The translations under genes were made by a program, and so were the position numbers. A stretch of 12,509 bases of DNA. Source: Nitrospinota bacterium. GTDB lineage: Bacteria; UBA8248; JACPRG01. The notes beneath the pieces were generated by a model. The model was not told the origin of the DNA. It did not search any database and was given only the letters and a program-made list of their open reading frames with translations. Where the stretch lies: assembly GCA_030740135.1 (NCBI GenBank), contig JASLXW010000064.1:1-12509 (forward strand), in the 5' to 3' direction. Below, piece by piece: positions 1 to 6,832 of the stretch (its first letter is position 1; every line of letters begins with the position of its first letter).

Positions 1-349
1 CCTGAAGACGACTTTTCGGGGAGAGGGCCGCAACGTCCTCATGGCCGTCCTGGGAAGCATCCTGCACCCCAAGTACGCAGTGGTCGTGGACGACGACATC
101 GACATCTTCAAGGACGAGAAGGTCCTATGGGCCATCACCACGCGCGCCCGGCCCGTCGAGGACATCGTCATCGTTGCCAAGTACCCGAGCCCCGCCCTGG
201 ACCCGACGGTGCCGGAGGGCGCGCTGGGGTCGGCCATGGGAATCGACGCGACCCGGCCCTTCGGGGAGCCTTTCCCTGAGGTGCCCACTCACCCGGGGCT
301 GGAGCAAGTCCCCGATCTCCTTGCCATGCTTCACGACGACGCTCGATGA
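1..349 (+). CDS. UbiD-family (de)carboxylase, C-terminal part only
   Basis: The reading frame is already open at base 2 and ends with TGA at 347-349, so the gene starts before the window. The visible 115 or so residues match the UbiD C-terminal end: a HPKY segment followed by a VVVDDDIDI strand, then VLWAI.TR, and finally MGIDATRP before a short tail. UbiD enzymes use prenylated FMN made by UbiX to decarboxylate, or carboxylate, aromatic and alpha,beta-unsaturated acids in the cytoplasm. The prenyl-FMN site and catalytic Glu/Arg residues lie upstream and cannot be checked, so substrate class is unknown. The ATG at 41 is internal to the conserved domain and not the start. A gap of 117 bases separates it from the class II aldolase gene on the same strand, which may be co-transcribed. 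Family assignment is firm; specific function is not. Confidence 0.88.
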   Translation, partial: LKTTFRGEGRNVLMAVLGSILHPKYAVVVDDDIDIFKDEKVLWAITTRARPVEDIVIVAKYPSPALDPTVPEGALGSAMGIDATRPFGEPFPEVPTHPGLEQVPDLLAMLHDDAR

Positions 350-466
350 CCTGAGTCGCGAAGGACGCCTCTCTCGTAAGAAGCACGAACTTTCCGCGAG
401 GCCCGGGGGATAGGCAGCGGGAACGACCGTTGGCTCTCTCTTCAACCTGAAACCAGAGGGAACGTC

Positions 467-1192
467 ATGTCGAACGATAACAAGGCTCAAGAACTGAAAG
501 AGAAATTGATCCTTGCTCATAAAATCATGTCGGCCGCTGGGGTCCTGCGATTGAACCTGGGTCATGCCAGCATCCGGCTCCCGAAGGGAGACCGCATCCT
601 CATCATGGGCCACCTGCATGAGGTGGGTAAGACCTTCCAGAGCGCGAAGACGGACGACCTGAGCATCATGGACCTTGACGGCAACCACGTGGGTGGAAGG
701 CTTGAGCCGCCCGGCGAAAAGTACAACCACACCGGGATCTACAAGGCCAGGGCCGAAGTGAATGCGGTGGTCCACGCCCACCCCTTAACCGCTGTGGCCT
801 GCACCATCGCCAACCGGGACATCGTCCCTGTGGACCATTACGGCGTCATCTTTCATCCGAAAGTCCCGGTGTGTCCCAGATCGGAACAGGTGGAATCTCC
901 GGAGCTGGGAGACGAGATCGCCAAGGTCATGGGCAACGCGCCCGTCGTGATGCTCAAGCACCATGGGGCCGCCTCGGCGGGGAAATCTATAGAGCAGGCA
1001 GTCGCCATCATGCTCATTCTGGAAGACACAGCTAAATCTCTACTCATCGCCTCCCAACTCGGAATGCCTGAGACGGTGCCCTTCGACCAGATCGAAAACC
1101 CCATGGCCTTGAAAGTGGATCGTCCTTCTATGTCCAGCAATCCCTGGGTCTACTGGTCGGAGAGAGTTTCGGAAGCGAAGGAAAGAAACTGA
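467..1192 (+). CDS. Class II aldolase/adducin-family protein (aldolase or decarboxylase)
   Basis: A 241-residue protein of the usual length for the class II aldolase fold (L-fuculose-phosphate aldolase, ribulose-phosphate epimerase, and several hydroxy-acid decarboxylases). The divalent-metal site is visible: Glu84 in the GEKYN segment, His103 and His105 in VVHAHP, and His166 in LKHHG. The phosphate-loop-like motif is LGHASIR (residues 31-37), a variant of the GNLS.R seen in sugar-phosphate aldolases. That variant, and the UbiD neighbour, fit a decarboxylase acting on a non-phosphorylated carboxylated compound (some aromatic-degradation decarboxylases belong here), but this is inference. The ATG is preceded by AGAGGG at 455-460 with a 6-base gap, which supports the start. 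It follows the UbiD gene by 117 bases and converges on the ABC-transporter operon. Confidence 0.85.
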   Translation: MSNDNKAQELKEKLILAHKIMSAAGVLRLNLGHASIRLPKGDRILIMGHLHEVGKTFQSAKTDDLSIMDLDGNHVGGRLEPPGEKYNHTGIYKARAEVNAVVHAHPLTAVACTIANRDIVPVDHYGVIFHPKVPVCPRSEQVESPELGDEIAKVMGNAPVVMLKHHGAASAGKSIEQAVAIMLILEDTAKSLLIASQLGMPETVPFDQIENPMALKVDRPSMSSNPWVYWSERVSEAKERN

Positions 1193-1197
1193 CGGAT

Positions 1198-1216
1198 GCC
1201 GGGCGGGACGCCCGGC
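1198..1216 (+). terminator. GC-rich hairpin just after the aldolase gene, possible terminator
   Basis: A perfect 7-bp stem (GCCGGGC and GCCCGGC) closes a 5-base loop and begins 6 bases after the stop codon of the class II aldolase gene. The position suits an intrinsic terminator, but the following bases are CTATTCC rather than a run of T, so termination may be weak or factor-assisted. Confidence 0.4.
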
Positions 1217-1315
1217 CTATTCCAGAGGCCAATTTTCCCGAAACGGCCCAAGATGTAGTAATAGGACTCCTGTGGAAATGCGCGTTCCGTGCAAAGATGT
1301 GCGCAGGACACGTTT

Positions 1316-1368
1316 GTGTGTCAATGGCGGAGTAAAAGTGTACCGGCGTGGCGGCGTAAAAGTGTCCC
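1316..1368. mobile_element. Short remnant resembling an IS21-family terminus with two tandem end repeats
   Basis: Two 20-base units, 1325-1344 and 1349-1368, match at 18 of 20 positions; both read TGGCGG, one variable base, then GTAAAAGTGT. They are 24 bases apart start to start. The first is preceded by TGTCAA, giving a TGT-type end. Tandem repeats built on a GTAAAAGTGTNCC core next to a TGT end are typical, from memory, of IS21-like elements (IstA/IstB binding sites). No transposase gene and no opposite end are present in this window, so this is at most a solo end left by deletion. The surrounding stretch 1217-1380 holds no gene. Confidence 0.45.
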
Positions 1369-1380
1369 ACCTGGTGTGTG

Positions 1381-1408
1381 AAGAAGGGGGCCGACGGGCC
1401 CCCTTCTT
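1381..1408 (-). terminator. Strong hairpin terminator for the ABC-transporter operon (possibly bidirectional)
   Basis: A perfect 12-bp stem (AAGAAGGGGGCC pairing with GGCCCCCTTCTT) with a 4-base loop lies about 70 bases beyond the permease stop, between the convergent aldolase and transporter units. The T-rich part (TTCTT) lies in the stem foot on either strand rather than after it. It could end transcripts from both sides. Confidence 0.65.
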
Positions 1409-1478
1409 GGGTCGTGGCCTCACTCCATGGGGGCGGAGTCTGTGAAGCCATCTGCTCCACGGGATCGATTCGAGCGGG

Positions 1479-2456
1479 TTACCCTTTCTTGGCGGTCCTG
1501 AACTGGTCCGCAATGACTGCGAAGACGATGATGGCGCCGATGACGACCATCTGGAGATAAGATGATACATTGATGAGATCCAGCCCGTTCGATATAAGAG
1601 CCAGTGTGATCACTCCAAGGCCCACCCCTAAAACCGTACCTTTGCCGCCCGTGAGCGCAACACCTCCCACCACAACGGCGGCGATGGATTCCAAGCCCAA
1701 TCCCGCACCTGTCATGGGCTCACCTGAGCCTATCCGCGACGTAATCGTCACACCGGCGATCCCCGTCAAAGTGCCGCAAATGACATAGGACAACAGGCGA
1801 TAGCCCGTAACGTTGACCCCGGAAAGCCTTGCAGCTTCTGCGTTCCCGCCGATTGCATAGAAGTACCTGCCAAAGAAGAATTTCCTGAGGATTAGATAGG
1901 TCAAAAGGAATGCAAACGCGGCGATCAGTGTGGGAATGGGAAAAGGTCCGATATACCGGGTCCCGATGTAAAGAAAGGATTTCGGGAGGCCAAAGATAGG
2001 TTGTCCATTTGTGATGAAGAGGCCGGCGCCGCGTGCGGCGGACATCATCGCAAGTGTTGCAACGAAAGGGGAAACACGAAAGATTGAAACGACGGTGCCG
2101 TTGATCAGTCCAACAAAAGCCCCGCAGAGAATCCCGGAGAGCAAACCAAAGGCAATGCCGAATTGCAACGTCGCAATGGATGTAATGACGCTGACCAATC
2201 CAATGTTCGCGCCCACGGAGATGTCAAATCCCCCACCGAGCAGGGGGAACATCTGGGCGCATGCCACGATGGCCAAGAAAGCCCCTTGGCGGCTCACATT
2301 CTGTAGATTCGCGAACGTGGCAAACCTAGGTTGAAGAAACGCAAAAAGGAAGAACAGGAATATGATGAATAAGGGCAAGTAACCGACATCGCCGAAGGAT
2401 AATAACCGTTTGTTCCGGGCCCAGAAACCCGGTTTGACCTCCGCGTCGACTGTCAC
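1479..2456 (-). CDS. ABC transporter permease, ribose/xylose type (RbsC-like)
   Basis: The start chosen is GTG at 2456-2454, giving 325 residues. It overlaps the stop of the ATPase gene as GTGA, and GGAGGT lies at 2468-2463 with a 6-base gap, so translation is probably coupled. A longer frame to 2597 exists but would lie inside the ATPase coding region. The protein is strongly hydrophobic, with a first membrane segment near residues 25-42 and many more after it. Family signatures are GGGFDISVG (74-82), the cytoplasmic loop YAIGGNAEAARLSG (200-213) that contacts the ATPase, and a GGVALTGGKGT segment (264-274). These match the RbsC/XylH/MglC permeases, which act as homodimers in the inner membrane. 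It is the last gene of the binding protein-ATPase-permease operon. Confidence 0.93.
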   Translation of the reverse strand: MTVDAEVKPGFWARNKRLLSFGDVGYLPLFIIFLFFLFAFLQPRFATFANLQNVSRQGAFLAIVACAQMFPLLGGGFDISVGANIGLVSVITSIATLQFGIAFGLLSGILCGAFVGLINGTVVSIFRVSPFVATLAMMSAARGAGLFITNGQPIFGLPKSFLYIGTRYIGPFPIPTLIAAFAFLLTYLILRKFFFGRYFYAIGGNAEAARLSGVNVTGYRLLSYVICGTLTGIAGVTITSRIGSGEPMTGAGLGLESIAAVVVGGVALTGGKGTVLGVGLGVITLALISNGLDLINVSSYLQMVVIGAIIVFAVIADQFRTAKKG

Positions 2457-3991
2457 GAGGCCACCTCCCTCATTTGGCCAAGCCCGTGGCCGAAGGCCAG
2501 GTTCAAGATGCGCTCCTGTGTGGCCTCTTCCCGATTTAATTCCCCCACGATGCAACCTGCATAGAAGACCAAAATCCGGTCGGCAATCGCGAGGCATTCC
2601 GGAATCTCCGAAGAAATGAGAATCACGCCGGCCCCTTGCTGGACAAGTTCCGCAACAAATTGGTAGATGTCGGCCTTCGCGCCGATGTCAATGCCGGCAG
2701 TAGGCTGATCGAAAATGAAACAACTCGCCTGTGTAGCCAGTATCTTGGCAAGAACGACCTTTTGCTGGTTTCCACCACTCAGGTTTTGAACAACCGTGTC
2801 CACCGTGGGGGCCTTGATATTCAAGCGGCGTCTAAAGTCCTCGGATATTCGCTTTTCCTCCTTATCACGGAGCCAAAAGAACCGACTCAGGCGGCGAAGG
2901 ATTGGAAGGGAAATGTTCTGCCTTACGCTTAAAATGTTGATGACGCCCTCACGCTTCCTGTCAGATGGGATATAGCCGAAGCCCAGGCGAATTCCTCTCC
3001 GGGGGGATCGAATCTCCACCGGTTGACCCCGCAATCTGAGCGTTCCTTTTTCCACGGGTTCAATCCCGAAAAGCGAACGGCCTAACTCAGTCGTTCCCGA
3101 GCCCACCAACCCCGTGAGACAAACGACCTCCCCTTCGTGCAGATCGAAACTGACATCTCGAAAGAATTTTCCGCGGCTTAGATCCCTTACCTCCAACAAG
3201 GGGCTTCCAATGGGAACCTTGAGCTTTGGAAATTTATCTTTGATATCCCGCCCGACCATCTTTCGAATGATGTCCGTCAGCTCGACATCGGCCATCGGCA
3301 CCGTCGAGATGGTCTTCCCGTCCCGAAGAACCGTTATCCTGTCGCCTATCTCCTTCGCCTCCTCCAGGCGGTGGGAGATATAGATCACCGAAACACCGCT
3401 CTCTTTGAGACGCCGAATGATTCCAAAAAGGACTTTGACCTCACGGTCCGTCAATGCCGAGGTGGGTTCATCCAAGATCAGAATCCGGACGTCGTTGACC
3501 AGCGCCTTGGCGATGGCCACCATTTGCTGCTCGCCGATGAGAAGGTCCTGCACTTGCGTGTTCGGGTCGAGGGGGTACTCAAGCCTTTCCAGCACCTCGC
3601 GGGTCCGGGCCAACTGGGTGGACTTCGCAGCCAGAAGGGGAAGGGCCGACAGCCCCCGTTCCCAGCCGAGAAAGACGTTCTCCACAACCGTAAGTTGGGG
3701 GACTAGGGGGAGCTCTTGATAGATTGTGAAGATGCCGAGATTCTGAGCATGACGGGGCTCCCTGATTTTAACGGGCTCTCCGCCAATGAAGATCGTTCCC
3801 TCATCCGGACGGTGCGCACCCGACAAGACCTTAATCAGCGTGGACTTGCCGGCGCCGTTTTCGCCGACAAGGACATGCACCTCACCTCTGAAAAGATCGA
3901 AGGAGACGTCCCGAAGCGCAACTACGCCCGAAAAGCGTTTCGTGATCTTCTCCGCTCTCAACTGAGCGGAAAGAGGCTCGGAATTGACCAT
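2453..3991 (-). CDS. ABC transporter ATP-binding protein, two-domain sugar type (RbsA/MglA-like)
   Basis: A 512-residue protein with two ABC domains, the normal size and layout of RbsA/XylG/MglA. Domain 1 is complete: Walker A GENGAGKST (43-51), a signature variant LIGEQQ (151-156), Walker B LILDEP (171-176) and the switch His207. Domain 2 has the degenerate Walker A GLVGSGTTE (294-302, no Lys) usual in this family, a classical LSGGNQQ (404-410), and Glu462 in place of the switch His. Its Walker B reads FDQP, with Gln429 (CAG, 2707-2705) where Glu is normal, so domain 2 probably cannot hydrolyse ATP. The ATG is 28 bases after the binding-protein stop without a clear ribosome binding site; coupling to the upstream gene is likely. 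It overlaps the permease start by 4 bases. Confidence 0.94.
   Translation of the reverse strand: MVNSEPLSAQLRAEKITKRFSGVVALRDVSFDLFRGEVHVLVGENGAGKSTLIKVLSGAHRPDEGTIFIGGEPVKIREPRHAQNLGIFTIYQELPLVPQLTVVENVFLGWERGLSALPLLAAKSTQLARTREVLERLEYPLDPNTQVQDLLIGEQQMVAIAKALVNDVRILILDEPTSALTDREVKVLFGIIRRLKESGVSVIYISHRLEEAKEIGDRITVLRDGKTISTVPMADVELTDIIRKMVGRDIKDKFPKLKVPIGSPLLEVRDLSRGKFFRDVSFDLHEGEVVCLTGLVGSGTTELGRSLFGIEPVEKGTLRLRGQPVEIRSPRRGIRLGFGYIPSDRKREGVINILSVRQNISLPILRRLSRFFWLRDKEEKRISEDFRRRLNIKAPTVDTVVQNLSGGNQQKVVLAKILATQASCFIFDQPTAGIDIGAKADIYQFVAELVQQGAGVILISSEIPECLAIADRILVFYAGCIVGELNREEATQERILNLAFGHGLGQMREVAS
2457..2468 (-). promoter_or_regulatory. Ribosome binding site that fixes the permease GTG start
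   Basis: GGAGGT sits at 2468-2463 on the minus strand, inside the last codons of the ATPase gene, 6 bases before the GTG at 2456. It favours this start over longer in-frame starts up to 2597. Confidence 0.7.
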
Positions 3992-4019
3992 GCGGCGCAG
4001 AACCCAAGACGTAGTTTTT

Positions 4020-5087
4020 TCAGCGAAGTGGAACTCGCCAGCCCTTCGGTGGAAATTCGTTTTTTAGATCCAGGTTCTTCAGGGTCTTCGGCGTAAATCC
4101 TTCCATTGTTGCATAGATCAGTCTCGGGATGTTTTTCTGACCATTCAGAATATGGACCGCCATCCTTACGATCGCCCGCCCTGTGAGGATCATGTGCTTT
4201 GCAATGGCAAAGTTCACCTGCCCCTCTCGTATGAAGGGAATAAGGGCCTGATCAAGGCTGGAGGCGGCAATCTTGACTTTCCCCTCGCGTCCCGCCGCTC
4301 GGATGGCGTCCGCGGCGCCCGCCGTATCGGGGAACGCGACTCCGATCACATAATCGATCTTGGGAAATGTCTGGAGCAGGTTTTCCATGATTTTTGTTTG
4401 AAGCGAGCGATCTTCATCCGCCCAGCGCTCAGCCACGATCTTGATGTTGGAATGTTGTTTCAAAACGTCGCGGGAACCACGGGACCGATCCATCGTCCAC
4501 GTGGCGCCGGCGGGACCGCTCACCATAGCGACATTGGCGGATTTTCCGGCGGCATCTTTCACAATCCAGTTTGCGACAATCCTCCCCATCTTGTAGTCTT
4601 CAGACAGAACGGTGGTCGTCCATGACTTCGTGTCACTGGTCTGGCCAAGATTGACGACAGGAGTCCCTTTCTTCACAATTTCGTCCGTTACAGCAACGTT
4701 TCCCTTGTAGCTGATAGGGCCGGAAATAATGAGGTCAACTCCCATCTGATGGAGGTTTTCCATCTGAGCGATCTGTTTGCTCAGGTAGGGGTAGCCTCCG
4801 GCAGTCAGAATTGTGAGCTTGAGTCCAAGCTTCTTCGCCTCTTTGACAACGCCATACGCTTGATCCACCCAATACGGGTCCTTCAGATGAGGAAAGGAAA
4901 CGCCGATGTGGTATGCCTTCTTGGGTGTTGGCCGGGTAACTTTATAAGAGAATCTTTTGCCGCTGCCGTCTACGCCCTCCCATACATACACCTCGTCAGA
5001 CTTCGCTTGTCCTTGCGCAACTCTCGCAACGACAGGAAGCAGGGCAAAAAGCGATGCGAAGATTACCCAAAAGACTTTCCGTCCCAT
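4020..5087 (-). CDS. Periplasmic substrate-binding protein, TorT-like, of an ABC importer
   Basis: The start at 5087 gives 355 residues with a classical signal peptide: MGRK, a hydrophobic stretch at 5-21, and likely cleavage near 24-28. AGGGGG at 5100-5095 lies 7 bases upstream. A longer frame to 5222 lacks these traits. The mature protein has the type I periplasmic-binding fold of the ribose-binding group. From memory it resembles TorT, the TMAO-sensor partner: a PHLKDPYW motif (66-73) followed by a GVVKEAKKLG helix, an AGGYP motif, and a FTPKTL segment near the C terminus. Here it is followed directly by an ATPase and permease gene, so it most likely delivers a ligand to that importer rather than acting only as a sensor. 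The ligand is unknown; TMAO itself is not implied. No histidine kinase gene is in the window. Confidence 0.88.
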   Translation of the reverse strand: MGRKVFWVIFASLFALLPVVARVAQGQAKSDEVYVWEGVDGSGKRFSYKVTRPTPKKAYHIGVSFPHLKDPYWVDQAYGVVKEAKKLGLKLTILTAGGYPYLSKQIAQMENLHQMGVDLIISGPISYKGNVAVTDEIVKKGTPVVNLGQTSDTKSWTTTVLSEDYKMGRIVANWIVKDAAGKSANVAMVSGPAGATWTMDRSRGSRDVLKQHSNIKIVAERWADEDRSLQTKIMENLLQTFPKIDYVIGVAFPDTAGAADAIRAAGREGKVKIAASSLDQALIPFIREGQVNFAIAKHMILTGRAIVRMAVHILNGQKNIPRLIYATMEGFTPKTLKNLDLKNEFPPKGWRVPLR

Positions 5088-5175
5088 TCTTGCACCCCCT
5101 TGTTGGTTGCATGGATGAACTAGGGATTTCTCCGAAATTTCACATTGCAGATCCGGACAACTCGAATGATTCTTG

Positions 5176-5204
5176 CCCAGAATTGTCCAGACGGATTTTC
5201 TGGG
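5176..5204. promoter_or_regulatory. Inverted repeat in the binding-protein leader, possible operator
   Basis: Seven-base arms CCCAGAA (5176-5182) and TTCTGGG (5198-5204) are separated by 15 bases, in the minus-strand leader between the promoter candidate and the binding-protein start. It could be a repressor site or an mRNA hairpin. No regulator gene is in the window, so this is tentative. Confidence 0.3.
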
Positions 5205-5246
5205 TGGCAGCGCTTTCTCCAAGCATTCTTACTCCGCGAATGATTT

Positions 5247-5276
5247 AGGCTAACAGAAGGATTTCAAGTCTGTCAA
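5247..5276 (-). promoter_or_regulatory. Sigma70-like promoter candidate for the ABC-transporter operon
   Basis: On the minus strand a perfect TTGACA (5276-5271) is followed after 18 bases by TAGCCT (5252-5247), a weak -10. It lies between the hydrolase stop and the binding-protein start, leaving a leader of about 150 bases. It suggests the importer can be transcribed separately from the hydrolase gene. Confidence 0.45.
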
Positions 5277-5301
5277 GCGCAGAAAGGTCCCGGCCGAAAA
5301 A

Positions 5302-6051
5302 TCAGGTCTCCTTAGCCTTCCGGGCCTTGGCGTAAAGGTCATCGCCTTCCGTCCAGATGTTGATTAACTCGTCGCTCTTCAAGACCCGGGCGAAACCCCG
5401 CCGCAAGGTGCGGATGGTGGACTCGTGGGCGTAGGGGTTGTCGGAAGAGACGCAGTCCTCCACGAACACGACGTGGTAGTTCTTGAAGTATGCGCTGCGC
5501 GCCGTTGACTCACAGCAGAAGTTGGTCACCGTTCCGCAGATGACGCAGGTATTCGTTCCGTGGTCGCGCAAGACATAGTCCAGATCGGTCCCGGCAAAGG
5601 CGTCGTAGTTGTGCTTGCTGTCGATGACGCGCTCCCCTTCCTCCGGGGAGACTTCCGGATAAATTTGAATTCCCTTGGAACCCTCAATGAGGGCGCCATC
5701 GCGGTGCGCATCCGAGAACTCGCGGAAATCGGCGTAGCAGTCGGCGTTGAAGGTGATGGCGGTGTAGATGACCGGGACGCCGAGCCGGCGGGCGGCCTCG
5801 ATCAACCTCTTGTTTCGGGGGATCTGCCGCAGGGCTTCGGGGATCCAGATGGGCGAGTTCGGGACGATGAAGTCGTTTTGGAGGTCGACCACAATGAGGG
5901 CGCACTCTTCCTTCTGAATCTCGAAAGCGTGATGCCGGTCGGTGTTGTAGTCGCTGTGCCAATCTTCGATGAACTCCTTTTCTCCCTCGAAAAGCTCATC
6001 CGGCGTTCTGCCGAAGGTCTTCAGAAAGTCATTCACGACGTCTCCGCTCAT
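5302..6051 (-). CDS. Isochorismatase-like cysteine hydrolase
   Basis: A 249-residue protein of the isochorismatase fold, which includes nicotinamidases, N-carbamoylsarcosine and maleamate amidohydrolases, ureidoacrylate and biuret hydrolases. The catalytic triad is visible: Asp56 in VVDLQNDF, Lys146 in DSKHNYDAF, and Cys179 in GTVTNFCCESTAR. About 45 residues precede the core, longer than in the smallest members. GGAGGT at 6065-6060 is 8 bases before the ATG. It lies 214 bases upstream of the binding-protein gene on the same strand, with an apparent separate promoter between them. With UbiD and aldolase neighbours, an amidase acting on a nitrogen-containing carboxylated intermediate is a reasonable guess. 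True isochorismatase activity is unlikely because no siderophore genes are present. Fold and catalysis are well supported; the substrate is unknown. Confidence 0.88.
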   Translation of the reverse strand: MSGDVVNDFLKTFGRTPDELFEGEKEFIEDWHSDYNTDRHHAFEIQKEECALIVVDLQNDFIVPNSPIWIPEALRQIPRNKRLIEAARRLGVPVIYTAITFNADCYADFREFSDAHRDGALIEGSKGIQIYPEVSPEEGERVIDSKHNYDAFAGTDLDYVLRDHGTNTCVICGTVTNFCCESTARSAYFKNYHVVFVEDCVSSDNPYAHESTIRTLRRGFARVLKSDELINIWTEGDDLYAKARKAKET

Positions 6052-6500
6052 CCGTTCTGACCTCCCTATCTGGTTTGTGCGTATCGGAGCATAGCGCCCT
6101 CACACCGCAAGCGCATGTCGGGGGAGGGGGTGGACTAGCCGAAATCCGGGTCAACCACCGGACATGGAAATCCCCATGACGATCTGAATTTCTTCGCCGC
6201 CGGAAATCGGGGTATCGACCCTTCTCGCGCCTTCGGCCTTTGACCGTCAATCAGAAACAGTATTCTCGAATCGAGCCAGCCCTGCGTATTGTAAAACACA
6301 TCCTTCAGGTGCCCCCCTCGGGTGTGCGGGGTCTGAGTCTTTTTGGATTGACAACCGGAATCTTAACTCAGTCCCCGGACCAAGGCAAGCCCGGAATCAT
6401 GAACAGGATCAGGCGGGCTGAACGGAAGGCAATGCGATGAGCGCCCAAAGGGGCGGATGACAGTCCGCGTCTCCGAGTATCTGCTTGGGACGGCCCGGGA

Positions 6501-6562
6501 CACAGGGGAAAAAGGGGGTGAGGTGATTCTTTCTCCTGTGAACCGAAAAAGCCAGAAAGAAT
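6501..6562 (+). other. Two competing hairpins in the intergenic region
   Basis: Arm 6501-6511 (CACAGGGGAAA) pairs with 6530-6540 (TTTCTCCTGTG) over 11 positions with one G-U pair. Arm 6526-6534 (ATTCTTTCT) pairs perfectly with 6554-6562 (AGAAAGAAT). The two stems share 6530-6534 and so cannot form together. This is the geometry of an attenuator or switch, but no transcript or downstream terminator is evident. Confidence 0.35.
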
Positions 6563-6625
6563 TCATGCGGCGGGAGCAAACCCCTTGATATCAAAGAGCG
6601 AGAACCTGTTTACCAGCGTTCGGTT

Positions 6626-6648
6626 CCCCCTGGGGGTTCGAACCCCCC
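6626..6648. repeat. GC-rich palindrome with a T-arm-like core
   Basis: A perfect 16-base palindrome at 6632-6647 (GGGGG, TTCGAA, CCCCC) is immediately preceded by CCCCCT, so two overlapping dyads are present. The GGTTCGAACC core resembles a tRNA T-arm, yet no complete tRNA can be folded around it. It could be a protein-binding dyad or a tRNA-end remnant left by integration. Confidence 0.4.
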
Positions 6649-6832
6649 TATCGAAGGCATACGCGAACGCAAAGGCTTCCTGTGACTGACACCTGCTCGC
6701 GTTGCCGTGAAGCCCCAGTCTCCGGTCCCACCACCTAAGTCCAATTACGATTTTTACCCTGCAAAAAGGGGTCGATTGCAATTAGCATAACGTATTGATT
6801 GTTGGTATGTTAGTTATTGTGCGGGGTCTCTT

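Larger units (their letters stand above)
6066..6790. other. Long stretch without a convincing gene, upstream of the recombinase
   Basis: No frame here has recognisable protein features. The stretch holds short inverted repeats near 6145-6180, two mutually exclusive hairpins at 6501-6562, and a GC palindrome at 6626-6648. Its last part, from about 6738 onward, is AT-rich. No transfer-RNA fold, riboswitch or repeat array could be supported. It may be the regulatory and attachment region of the integrated element. Confidence 0.5.

Noticed and set aside
125..781. Long minus-strand open frame across the UbiD end and the aldolase gene
   Set aside because: It is antisense to two genes with clear family motifs and its own translation shows no recognisable protein features.
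2457..2597. Longer N terminus for the permease
   Set aside because: It would overlap the ATPase gene by about 145 bases and adds a non-hydrophobic arginine- and proline-rich stretch; the GTG at 2456 has a good ribosome binding site.
5088..5222. Longer N terminus for the binding protein
   Set aside because: The start at 5087 has AGGGGG upstream and gives a proper signal peptide; the extension would bury it and runs through the operator-like repeat.
6585..6657. A complete tRNA around the T-arm-like palindrome
   Set aside because: No D-arm or anticodon arm can be folded and there is no CCA end; kept only as a possible remnant.
6600..6735. Cyclic-di-GMP-type riboswitch, prompted by an ACGCAAAGGC segment
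   Set aside because: The tetraloop-receptor arrangement and the two conserved stems could not be found.
6563..6781. Minus-strand 72-codon frame in the intergenic region
   Set aside because: It runs through the GC palindrome, has no ribosome binding site that I trust, and looks like the spurious peptides predicted from structured RNA or att-type DNA.
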